Source of the DNA: JANXVY01 sp038329675
Lineage (GTDB): Bacteria; Pseudomonadota; Alphaproteobacteria; Rhizobiales; Hyphomicrobiaceae
Direction: 5' to 3'
DNA: 5,896 nucleotides
NCBI GenBank assembly: GCA_038329675.1
Contig: JBBQNE010000169.1
Coordinates: forward strand, 1-5,896
The stretch's first letter is position 1; the number at the start of each line of letters is the position of its first letter. This document shows, in pieces, positions 1 through 5,406 of the stretch. A model generated the notes under the pieces. It was not told the DNA's origin. It searched no databases and was given only the letters and a program-made list of their open reading frames with translations. The translations under genes were made by a program, and so were the position numbers.

Positions 1-20
1 TCCAACCGCTCCCGCCCTGA

Positions 21-1256
21 TCACCCATTCCGATCGCGCGCGCCAAGCGTCCGCAATCGCAACGCGTTGAGCTTGATAAAGCCCTGCGCATCCGTCTGGT
101 CGTAAGCACCCTGGTCGTCTTCAAACGTCACGAGCTTGGCCGAATACAGCGACTTGGCGCTGCTCCGGCCGACAACAATCACGTTGCCTTTGTAGAGTTC
201 GAGAGTGACCTCGCCCTCGACGTGTTCCTGGCTCTTGTCGATCAGTGCTTGCAGCATCTCGCGCTCGGGGCTGAACCAAAAGCCGTTATAAATTAGCTCC
301 GCATAGCGCGGCATCAATTCATCCTTGAGGTGCGCCGCCCCGCGATCCAGCGTCAGGCTCTCGATCGCGCGATGGGCCGCCAGCAAAATCGTACCGCCGG
401 GTGTCTCATAGACGCCGCGCGATTTCATGCCCACGAAGCGGTTTTCGACGAGGTCGAGCCGCCCAATCCCGTTGTCGCGACCCAACACGTTTAACTGCGC
501 CAACACGGTGGCTGGCGACAGCTCCACGCCGTTGATCGAAACCGCATCGCCCTTTCTAAACCCGACTGCAATCGCCGTGACCTGATCAGGCGCCTCCATC
601 GGCGAGATCGAGCGCTGGTACACGATCGACGGCGGCTTCACGTCCGGGTCTTCCAGCACCTTGCCTTCCGACGACGAGTGCAACAGGTTCGCGTCGACCG
701 AAAACGGCGACTCGCCCTCTTTATCCTTGGCAATCGGGATCTGGTTTTTGCGCGCAAAGTCGAGCAGATCCTCGCGGCCCTTAAACGCCCACTCGCGCCA
801 CGGCGCCACGATCTTGATGCCGGGTTCCAGCGCGTAATACGTCAGCTCGAACCGAACCTGGTCGTTGCCCTTGCCGGTCGCACCGTGACACACCGCGTCC
901 GCGCCGGTCGCCCGCGCGATTTCGATCTGCTTCTTTGCAATCAACGGCCGCGCGATCGATGTGCCCAGCAGATACACGCCCTCATAAAGCGCATTGGCCC
1001 GAAACATCGGGAACACGAAATCGCGGACGAATTCCTCGCGCAAATCCTCGACATAAATATTCTCGGGCTTGATGCCCATCATCTCTGCTTTGCGCTTCGC
1101 CGGGCCCAACTCTTCGCCTTGGCCAAGATCGGCCGTAAACGTCACGACCTCGCAACCATACGTCTCTTGCAACCACTTCAAGATGATCGACGTATCGAGC
1201 CCACCCGAATAAGCGAGCACGACTTTCTTGATGGATTTCGACGGTCCAGCGGGCAT
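21..1256 (-). CDS. argG: Argininosuccinate synthase
   Basis: This enzyme joins citrulline and aspartate with ATP to give argininosuccinate, the penultimate step of arginine synthesis, in the cytoplasm. The 411-residue protein is full length for the family. It carries the ATP-binding signature AYSGGLDTS (residues 15-23) and the second family signature GATGKGNDQVRF (125-136), plus GTSIARPLIAK (98-108) and NLLHSSSEGKVLEDP (180-194). An upstream ATG at 1316 would add 20 residues unlike the family. The ATG at 1256 was chosen because AAGGA lies 11 nt before it and the protein then begins just ahead of the conserved core. The stop is at 21-23. No other arginine gene is visible beside it, and nothing in the gene looks damaged. 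Identity is certain from the motifs; the exact start is very likely. Confidence 0.97.
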   Translation of the reverse strand: MPAGPSKSIKKVVLAYSGGLDTSIILKWLQETYGCEVVTFTADLGQGEELGPAKRKAEMMGIKPENIYVEDLREEFVRDFVFPMFRANALYEGVYLLGTSIARPLIAKKQIEIARATGADAVCHGATGKGNDQVRFELTYYALEPGIKIVAPWREWAFKGREDLLDFARKNQIPIAKDKEGESPFSVDANLLHSSSEGKVLEDPDVKPPSIVYQRSISPMEAPDQVTAIAVGFRKGDAVSINGVELSPATVLAQLNVLGRDNGIGRLDLVENRFVGMKSRGVYETPGGTILLAAHRAIESLTLDRGAAHLKDELMPRYAELIYNGFWFSPEREMLQALIDKSQEHVEGEVTLELYKGNVIVVGRSSAKSLYSAKLVTFEDDQGAYDQTDAQGFIKLNALRLRTLGARDRNG

Positions 1257-1267
1257 GTCGATCGTGG

Positions 1268-1272
1268 TCCTT
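1268..1272 (-). promoter_or_regulatory. Ribosome binding site deciding the argG start
   Basis: AAGGA on the minus strand lies 11 nt before the ATG at 1256. It falls inside the longer reading frame that begins at 1316, so it argues for the inner start. Confidence 0.6.
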
Positions 1273-1558
1273 GAAGCGTTACAACCCGTTGCCGCATGCG
1301 ATCCCGCGCCGCGCAACGCTGCGCCGCACTATCGGATGCCCGGCCCATCAACAAGAGGGATGGCCGATTTTCGCTTTCGCGCCGAACACACGTTGCGGCC
1401 CGTTCCTTCGCGCTCAGCGAGATCGCAGCCCCGCTTGGCGCCACGTCCTGAAATGGGCTCCCGGATGCGGAACGGCACGCTGGTGATTCTCAACTCAGCG
1501 AGACGTGTCGGCGGTTGCAACGGCCGCCAGCACGGCGGCAATCAATCCCTGGCGCAAC

Positions 1559-1567
1559 TTATCCACA
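1559..1567 (+). promoter_or_regulatory. Perfect match to a DnaA box (TTATCCACA)
   Basis: The nonamer TTATCCACA equals the strong consensus DnaA-binding sequence. It stands at the edge of the AT-richer stretch 1556-1690, about 50 bp downstream (in argG sense) of the candidate argG -10 box. I found no second good box nearby and no dnaA, parAB or repABC gene in the window, so an origin is not supported. It may be a regulatory DnaA site or a chance match. Confidence 0.3.
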
Positions 1568-1613
1568 ACGACGCAACAGTTTCACGGTGTCGCCACAAAT
1601 CGACTTTGTATCA

Positions 1614-1641
1614 ATTGTCGAAGCACATTTCAAAACGTCAA
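1614..1641 (-). promoter_or_regulatory. Candidate sigma-70-type promoter for argG
   Basis: On the minus strand a TTGACG box (1636-1641) is followed after 16 bp by GACAAT (1614-1619), in a locally AT-richer stretch. If used, transcription would start near 1607 and give an argG leader of about 350 nt. The -35 box matches the consensus at five of six positions and the -10 box at four of six. No closer promoter looked better, but this is a visual match only. Confidence 0.35.
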
Positions 1642-1724
1642 CGACGACTCCGATTAGCATTCAAAAAACAACGCTATTTCATAATGTTAAGCAGAACCCA
1701 CACGGCCCCGTCACGCACCCTTTC

Positions 1725-1741
1725 GTTGTCACGCCGACAAC
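1725..1741. repeat. Inverted repeat GTTGTC-N5-GACAAC
   Basis: Two perfect 6-bp arms (1725-1730 and 1736-1741) flank a 5-bp spacer about 140 bp upstream of the secreted-protein gene. The size and symmetry suit a dimeric regulator's operator, and TTGTCA within it (1726-1731) could also serve as a -35 element, although no good -10 box follows. Function is not shown. Confidence 0.3.
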
Positions 1742-1864
1742 CGCGAACAGTGTTTTTCCAGGTCTGAAACGCTCAGCTCAGCCGCAGCCAAGTCACAGAT
1801 CATTCATGCCACCGCCTGCCGTCCGCCTTGGAATTGCGCTAGACGCATGGCGGCATCAATCGCC

Positions 1865-1870
1865 AGGAGA
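1865..1870 (+). promoter_or_regulatory. Ribosome binding site AGGAGA deciding a GTG start
   Basis: AGGAGA lies 8 nt before the GTG at 1879, which is ideal spacing. An ATG at 1874 is only 3 nt from this site and opens a two-codon frame (ATG CCG TGA, 1874-1882). Its stop overlaps the GTG start, so GTG is the true start of the following gene. Confidence 0.75.
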
Positions 1871-1878
1871 GCCATGCC

Positions 1879-2466
1879 GTGAAAAATTTTCAATCGTTTG
1901 GGATAGCGACCGCCGCAACCGCCGCAGCCCTGTCCATGTTCACCCTCGCCGCATCTGCCCAACAGCCACCCGCAGCCGCGCCAGCGCCGGTTAAGCCTGC
2001 GGCGGCCGCGCCCGCGCCGGCCCAAATCACACCGAAGGCCGCGACAGCTGCCCCATCTAATTTGGCACCAAAAGCACTAGCTCCAGCACCAAAAGCGCCA
2101 AGCGTCGCAGCCGCTACCACCGCCAAGCCAACCGTCAAGAAAGCTGCATCACAGTGCAAGGGCCTCGATGAGGCGGGTTGCAAGTCAAATGCCGCCTGCA
2201 ACTATGTCGTGCCCAAGGACGCAAATAATAAAACCGGCCAGGTCCAAAAAGCCTATTGCCGTACCGTTGCGGGCGTCGCCAAGTCGGCAGCCGATAAGGC
2301 AGCAGCTGCCAAAGCCGCAGCACCCAAAGCCGCAGTACCCGGCACGCCAGCTCCTGCTGTAAAGGCCGCAGCTCCAGCGGTTACGACGCCAACGGCACCG
2401 GTCGTCGTCGCCAAGCCTGCGATTGCAAAGCCCGTTGCCCCGGTCACGACCGCTCCGGTCCGCTAA
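1879..2466 (+). CDS. Secreted Ala/Pro/Lys-rich protein with a four-cysteine module
   Basis: The product has 195 residues. Residues 1-27 form a Sec signal peptide with a basic N terminus (MKNFQSF), a hydrophobic Ala-rich core and a cleavage site after ASA, so the protein should be exported to the periplasm or beyond. Residues 28-90 are an Ala/Pro-rich linker. A compact module at 91-130 carries Cys93, Cys101, Cys107 and Cys127 (C-x7-C-x5-C-x19-C), with 'CKGLDEAGC' and 'AYCR' as its core; an even number of cysteines in an exported protein suggests two disulfides. Residues 131-195 are a second Ala/Lys/Pro/Val tail resembling histone-H1-like low-complexity tails. The start is GTG with a good AGGAGA site, and a strong terminator follows about 70 bp after the stop, so it is probably monocistronic. 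I do not recognise a named family. The flexible basic arms suggest binding to a polymer in the envelope, but that is inference. Confidence 0.85.
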   Translation: MKNFQSFGIATAATAAALSMFTLAASAQQPPAAAPAPVKPAAAAPAPAQITPKAATAAPSNLAPKALAPAPKAPSVAAATTAKPTVKKAASQCKGLDEAGCKSNAACNYVVPKDANNKTGQVQKAYCRTVAGVAKSAADKAAAAKAAAPKAAVPGTPAPAVKAAAPAVTTPTAPVVVAKPAIAKPVAPVTTAPVR

Positions 2467-2524
2467 GCCGTCATCCTCCAAGTGGCGCGGCCTCGTCGCT
2501 CAAAACGCTGACAGGCAATCGCTG

Positions 2525-2569
2525 AAAAAAACGCAACCCGCAACGGCTCAGCCGGTGCGGGTTTTTTTT
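2525..2569. terminator. Rho-independent terminator, possibly bidirectional
   Basis: A perfect 8-bp outer stem, AACCCGCA (2535-2542) with TGCGGGTT (2556-2563), encloses an inner 4-bp stem CGGC/GCCG with a TCA loop. It is followed by an eight-T tract (2562-2569). This is a textbook terminator for the plus-strand gene ending at 2466. On the minus strand the stem is followed, after 3 nt, by seven T residues (the A tract 2525-2531), so it can also end transcription of the convergent gene 2691-3410. Confidence 0.9.
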
Positions 2570-2593
2570 GTCGCGGTAGCTCAAATTCGAATT

Positions 2594-2634
2594 GCCCCAA
2601 GCCGCCCAAAGCCCCAAGCCGCCCAAAGCCCCAG
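2594..2634. repeat. 17-bp tandem repeat, about 2.4 copies
   Basis: The unit GCCCCAAGCCGCCCAAA occurs twice without a mismatch (2594-2610 and 2611-2627) and begins a third time (GCCCCAG, 2628-2634), then decays into similar C-rich sequence up to about 2670. It lies between the terminator and the end of the convergent gene, outside any believable coding region. It looks like a small replication-slippage product. Confidence 0.7.
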
Positions 2635-2690
2635 CCGACCCGAGCCCAGCCGCACCGACCCAAACCGCGCTCAACATCGGTCGTGCTGAC

Positions 2691-3410
2691 TCAGGTCTCG
2701 CGGGCCGTCGTCCTGCCAGCCGTAAACGGGTCGCCCTGCCGGAGTTTGTCGATCATCACTTCAGTAGCAACGGCGCGACCGTCAGGCCGCGGTGAAATCC
2801 TCTCCGCCTCGCGCGTGCGCAAATCACCAACCGGCGATAACGTCGGGACAGCCCCCCGCGATGAACCAGCGAAACCTGACACCGATCTGGCCGATGCAAA
2901 CAGCCGCTGCAGCGGCTCCACAGCTGCCGCCGTCGCCGCAATGGTCGCATCGACGGCCGCCGCACTTGCTTCAGCCGTCGGCCATGCAATTGAACGTGGC
3001 ACGCCAGCGTCAATCATCGCCATCGCCATCGGCCATGACGACGCCTGACCGCGCAACGGCATGATGCTCGCCCACGCCGAGAAAAAGTCGAACGGCGTCA
3101 GCGGCGTGAGCGCCCGGTTCCAGGTTTCGCCCCGGCTCGGATCGAGCCACGGCAGCCCTGACCAGTCTTCGCTCGATTGTCCAAACGGGACGGCGGTTTT
3201 CGCCATCGTCGATGATCCCGTATGCGGCGTACCCGCAAACCCACTAAGCGCAGCGCACCACAAATCGAGGCTTGCGATCACTGTTTCCGTATACACAGCC
3301 GTCACGGCCTCAGCGTAGCCAGCAACCGCCGAACATACGCTTGAAGCCATCCGGTCAGCAGCACGGCTCACAATCTCCGGATCGATCATTTCAGCCCGCT
3401 TCCCCGTCAT
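2691..3410 (-). CDS. Hypothetical protein, 239 residues, family unknown
   Basis: I do not recognise this protein. It has no signal peptide and no clear membrane helix. The N-terminal 60 residues are Ala-rich and predicted helical. The centre (about 105-150) is the most distinctive part, rich in Trp, Phe, Met and Pro: 'TPFDFFSAW', 'PLRGQASSWPMAMAMID' and 'GVPRSIAWPTAEA'. An Ala-rich helix follows, then a polar, Arg-rich C terminus. This central block looks conserved rather than random, which supports a real gene. The start is uncertain: ATG 3410 has no good ribosome site, and ATG 3389 (MIDPEIV) is preceded by GGGGAAG at 9 nt, only a weak match. It lies downstream of 3567-4445 on the same strand with a 156-bp gap holding a TATAAT box. 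An amphipathic surface-binding role, as in phasins, is possible but unproven. Confidence 0.7.
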   Translation of the reverse strand: MTGKRAEMIDPEIVSRAADRMASSVCSAVAGYAEAVTAVYTETVIASLDLWCAALSGFAGTPHTGSSTMAKTAVPFGQSSEDWSGLPWLDPSRGETWNRALTPLTPFDFFSAWASIMPLRGQASSWPMAMAMIDAGVPRSIAWPTAEASAAAVDATIAATAAAVEPLQRLFASARSVSGFAGSSRGAVPTLSPVGDLRTREAERISPRPDGRAVATEVMIDKLRQGDPFTAGRTTARET

Positions 3411-3442
3411 ACGGCAGCGCGAAATGGCCTACCGACAAGCAT

Positions 3443-3505
3443 TGCTAGCCTAGCACTTTGCTGCATTGCCGAACAGATGATTCCGCAATGCGGCAGCCAT
3501 GCTGC
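3443..3505. repeat. Cluster of small dyads in the 3411-3566 intergenic gap
   Basis: Three inverted repeats lie close together: TGCTAG-C-CTAGCA (3443-3455), GCATTGC with GCAATGC (3463-3469 and 3485-3491, 15-nt spacer) and GCAGC-CAT-GCTGC (3493-3505). All sit between the TATAAT box and the start of the 239-residue gene, where they could be operators or leader hairpins. A further CCGCC-GGT-GGCGG hairpin (3546-3558) follows the stop of the upstream gene, but it has no T tract and is not a clear terminator. Confidence 0.35.
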
Positions 3506-3525
3506 GAGCACATCGACGACCCACC

Positions 3526-3531
3526 ATTATA
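3526..3531 (-). promoter_or_regulatory. Perfect TATAAT -10 box upstream of the 239-residue gene
   Basis: The minus strand reads TATAAT at 3531-3526, about 115 bp before the ATG at 3410. No good -35 box stands 16-18 bp away; the nearest, TTGACC (3557-3562), is 25 bp away. It may be an activator-dependent promoter or a chance match. Confidence 0.3.
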
Positions 3532-3566
3532 CACCCGCCTGAACCCCGCCGGTGGCGGTCAAACAA

Positions 3567-4445
3567 TCAGGTTCGTCGAGCGGGTTTGGCTGGCGCCACC
3601 ACGGTCGCCTTTGCAGCAGATCCTGCCGTCGGCACGCTTGTCGTCGGCACACTCGTCGTCGGAACACTCGTCGTCGGAACACTCGTCGTCGCGACGGCGG
3701 TCGTCGGCTTAACGTTCAACCCAGCCGAGGGACCCGGCGGATCGCGAGGCGTCTCCCCGGCTCGAACAGAGCTCCCCGCAGCCATGTTCGAGTTGACGTC
3801 GTCTCGCTTAACGTCGCCCCGTCGATCGTCGCCCCATTGAACCTCACCCCGTTGAACCTCACCCCGTTGAACCTCACCCCGTCGAACATCGCCCCGTTGA
3901 GCTTCCGTCCGCGCGCGTTCAGCCCCCGCAAGAGCCGGTTTTGCGGTCGGTTCCGTTGCCTCCGCGATCTGCAGCCGCGGGCGGTCAACCGCATACGGAT
4001 CAGCCCTTTGGAGGCCACCACCCCGCCGCCAGCCGGCATAACGACCAGCCATCAGCCAATAAGCGAGACCACCCACGATCCCCTGCAAGGCAAACACTTG
4101 CGCCGCGAACGGGTTGACGATGGTCCGGAGATCGCCTTCGGATTGGTATTGCAGCACATAACCAGCCCCCGCCAACGCCAAGCCAAAGACCACATAAACC
4201 AGCCACGATCGCCACCGGTTGATTTCAGCCACCGCCGCAAGCAACAGCCCGAACGGCACCAAAAACATCGCGATCTGCGTCGTATAAAGCGCCGTCAGCT
4301 GACCCAGCGCCAATAACCTAGGCGGTAGTTCGCCAGGTGGCGCTGCCGCAAGCTCGAGCAGTTGCGCCACGTGCACAACAAGCACCACGCCCGCCACGAG
4401 GCTCGAAACCAGCAGTCCGATTATTACGCGCAACACGGCGTTCAT
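3567..4445 (-). CDS. Four-helix membrane protein with a tandem-repeat hydrophilic tail
   Basis: The 292-residue product starts at ATG 4445, chosen because AGGAGA lies 7 nt before it; the ATG at 4466 adds seven residues that contain this ribosome site. Four hydrophobic segments are visible at about 4-32, 50-74, 81-100 and 112-133, so the protein is in the inner membrane, probably with both ends in the cytoplasm (RYAGWRRGGG follows the last helix). From about 140 the protein is polar and low in complexity. It holds seven pentapeptides of the QRGEV type (183-217), then a Pro/Gly linker, then four perfect TTSVP units (253-272) and a basic Ala/Pro/Lys end. Both arrays come from 15-bp DNA repeats. 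I do not recognise the family. The divergent neighbour is an intramembrane protease, whose substrate or partner it could be, but this is speculation. Confidence 0.8.
   Translation of the reverse strand: MNAVLRVIIGLLVSSLVAGVVLVVHVAQLLELAAAPPGELPPRLLALGQLTALYTTQIAMFLVPFGLLLAAVAEINRWRSWLVYVVFGLALAGAGYVLQYQSEGDLRTIVNPFAAQVFALQGIVGGLAYWLMAGRYAGWRRGGGLQRADPYAVDRPRLQIAEATEPTAKPALAGAERARTEAQRGDVRRGEVQRGEVQRGEVQWGDDRRGDVKRDDVNSNMAAGSSVRAGETPRDPPGPSAGLNVKPTTAVATTSVPTTSVPTTSVPTTSVPTAGSAAKATVVAPAKPARRT
3631..3705. repeat. 15-bp tandem repeat array encoding TTSVP
   Basis: Five 15-bp units run head to tail, of the form GGAACACTCGTCGTC on the plus strand. Units at 3661-3675 and 3676-3690 are identical, those at 3631-3645 and 3646-3660 differ by one or a few bases, and 3691-3705 is degenerate. 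The unit is a multiple of three, so copy-number change would keep the reading frame of the membrane protein. Confidence 0.9.
3796..3900. repeat. 15-bp tandem repeat array encoding QRGEV-type pentapeptides
   Basis: Seven 15-bp units run head to tail. Units at 3841-3855 and 3856-3870 are identical (ACCTCACCCCGTTGA) and 3871-3885 differs by one base. Units at 3796, 3811, 3826 and 3886 are diverged copies. The array is fresh in the middle and worn at the edges, as expected for slippage with later drift. It encodes residues 183-217 of the membrane protein. Confidence 0.9.
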
Positions 4446-4452
4446 GCCCTGC

Positions 4453-4458
4453 TCTCCT
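4453..4458 (-). promoter_or_regulatory. Ribosome binding site AGGAGA deciding the membrane-protein start
   Basis: AGGAGA on the minus strand lies 7 nt before the ATG at 4445. It falls inside the longer frame that begins at 4466 and so rules against that start. Confidence 0.75.
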
Positions 4459-4480
4459 GGCTCCAACAGTCAGCGCCTGC

Positions 4481-4510
4481 GTTCTAGCCCGGACCATTGC
4501 CGAGCCTCAA
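4481..4510 (-). promoter_or_regulatory. Candidate promoter for the four-helix membrane protein
   Basis: TTGAGG (4505-4510, minus strand) and TAGAAC (4481-4486) are 18 bp apart, each matching the consensus at four of six positions. Transcription would start about 30 nt before the ATG at 4445, a sensible leader length. The match is only moderate. No convincing plus-strand promoter for the protease gene was found in the rest of this divergent gap (4511-4656). Confidence 0.35.
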
Positions 4511-4656
4511 CCTCAAACCGCCCGCGCGAATCTGACCCGCCTCCCTGCATCGCGCTCTCCAATCGACCGGCCCTCGCCACACTCAGGATGGTGCGCACGC
4601 TGCGCGCAAGCTAAGGGTGTCAGGTAGCGGCGGCCACACCAAAAAAGGCAGACAAC

Positions 4657-5349
4657 GTGAACACCAAAGTCGAGCTGGGACGGATTGCAGGCATACCGAT
4701 CTCTCTCGACATGTTTTTCGTCCTCGTGCTCCTTTTCTTCTCCAACCGCTATTTTACCGGCAACGATTCGATCCAATTTTCGGTCGGCCTCATCATCATC
4801 GCTGGCATCATCTGCTCGATCCTGATCCACGAATTGGCCCACGCTGTGGTCGCGCGCCTCTTTCGCGTCGAGGTCACGCAAATCGATCTGACGGGCCTTG
4901 GCGGCGTCATCCACTTTGGCTCCTCGCTTCCCGCCGCCGCATGGCCGCGCATCGCGATCTACCTTGCAGGTCCAGCCGCCAACTACGCGATCTACCTCAC
5001 CGCCATCGAAGCCATGGCGCCAGCCTCAACGCTGGCCGCTGAACCGCGCATTGTTCAATTTGTGCTGGCGGAACTGGCGCTAATCAATCTGTTCTTATGT
5101 TTGTTCAATATCCTACCAGCTTTCCCGCTCGACGGCGGCCAAGCGCTCGATGCGCTGCTCGGCAAATTAACTGGCGCGCAGCTCGCCCGTCGCATCGTTG
5201 GCGGCCTCGGCGTCCTGGTCGCAATCCTGATCGCGCTCTACGCGATCCCGTCCCTACCTGGCTCGATCTTCCTTTTGCTCCTGGCCTTCTTCATCGCCGA
5301 AATGAACTGGACCGCGCTGCAAAATTCCGTCAGCCGTTGGCGCGACTGA
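4657..5349 (+). CDS. M50 (site-2-protease) family intramembrane zinc metalloprotease
   Basis: The 230-residue product should cleave membrane-embedded substrates within the bilayer. The zinc-binding HELAH (HExxH) lies at residues 58-62 inside a hydrophobic helix. The third-ligand motif NILPAFPLDGG lies at 151-161, with Asp159 the expected zinc ligand. AGPAAN (105-110) matches the conserved GPxxN. About five to six hydrophobic segments are visible (roughly 17-29, 41-66, 98-120, 132-155, 179-197, 202-216). All catalytic residues are present, so it should be active. It has neither the PDZ domain of RseP-type nor the CBS domains of some M50 members, so it is a minimal, rhomboid-sized form. The start is GTG with AAAAGG 8 nt upstream. 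It is divergent from the repeat-tailed membrane protein and 57 bp ahead of a second membrane-protein gene. Its substrate is unknown. Confidence 0.93.
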   Translation: MNTKVELGRIAGIPISLDMFFVLVLLFFSNRYFTGNDSIQFSVGLIIIAGIICSILIHELAHAVVARLFRVEVTQIDLTGLGGVIHFGSSLPAAAWPRIAIYLAGPAANYAIYLTAIEAMAPASTLAAEPRIVQFVLAELALINLFLCLFNILPAFPLDGGQALDALLGKLTGAQLARRIVGGLGVLVAILIALYAIPSLPGSIFLLLLAFFIAEMNWTALQNSVSRWRD

Positions 5350-5390
5350 TCACATCACGTCGTACCATCGTGCGCCGCGCATGGAAGTTA

Positions 5391-5399
5391 GGGGAGGGG
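5391..5399 (+). promoter_or_regulatory. Ribosome binding site for the gene at 5407
   Basis: The purine run GGGGAGGGG contains GGAG 10 nt before the ATG at 5407, and supports that start for a gene whose end is outside the window. Confidence 0.65.
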
Positions 5400-5406
5400 C
5401 CATCAC

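Larger units (their letters stand above)
1257..1878. other. Gene-free region between argG and the secreted-protein gene
   Basis: About 620 bp separate two divergent starts. Several open frames cross it, but none has a good ribosome binding site or a protein-like composition; their products are rich in Arg, Ser, Pro and Cys, as expected for shadow frames in GC-rich DNA. Roughly 1556-1690 is clearly richer in A and T than its surroundings and should hold the promoters of both neighbours. The part near argG (1257-1550) would be transcribed as leader if the candidate promoter at 1614-1641 is real. No tRNA or recognisable riboswitch was seen. Confidence 0.6.

Noticed and set aside
1254..1316. Longer argG start at 1316
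   Set aside because: The extra 20 residues are unlike the family, and a ribosome site for the inner ATG lies inside them.
1329..1541. Minus-strand 70-codon frame as a possible argG leader peptide
   Set aside because: No ribosome site and no arginine run or attenuator structure; composition looks non-coding.
1556..1690. Replication origin
   Set aside because: Only one DnaA box and no replication or partition gene in the window.
1228..1767. Plus-strand open frame of 179 codons across the argG upstream region
   Set aside because: It overlaps the argG start, has no good ribosome site, and its product is Arg/Ser/Pro-rich as expected for a shadow frame.
3631..3900. CRISPR array
   Set aside because: The repeats are contiguous 15-bp units with no spacers and lie in a coding frame.
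3716..4039. Separate pentapeptide-repeat gene on the minus strand
   Set aside because: It lies wholly inside the better-supported membrane-protein gene, has no ribosome site, and the pattern follows from the 15-bp unit; kept only as a finding.
3552..4316. Plus-strand 254-codon frame opposite the membrane protein
   Set aside because: Its start lacks a ribosome site and its product is a low-complexity antisense shadow, whereas the minus strand encodes clear membrane helices.
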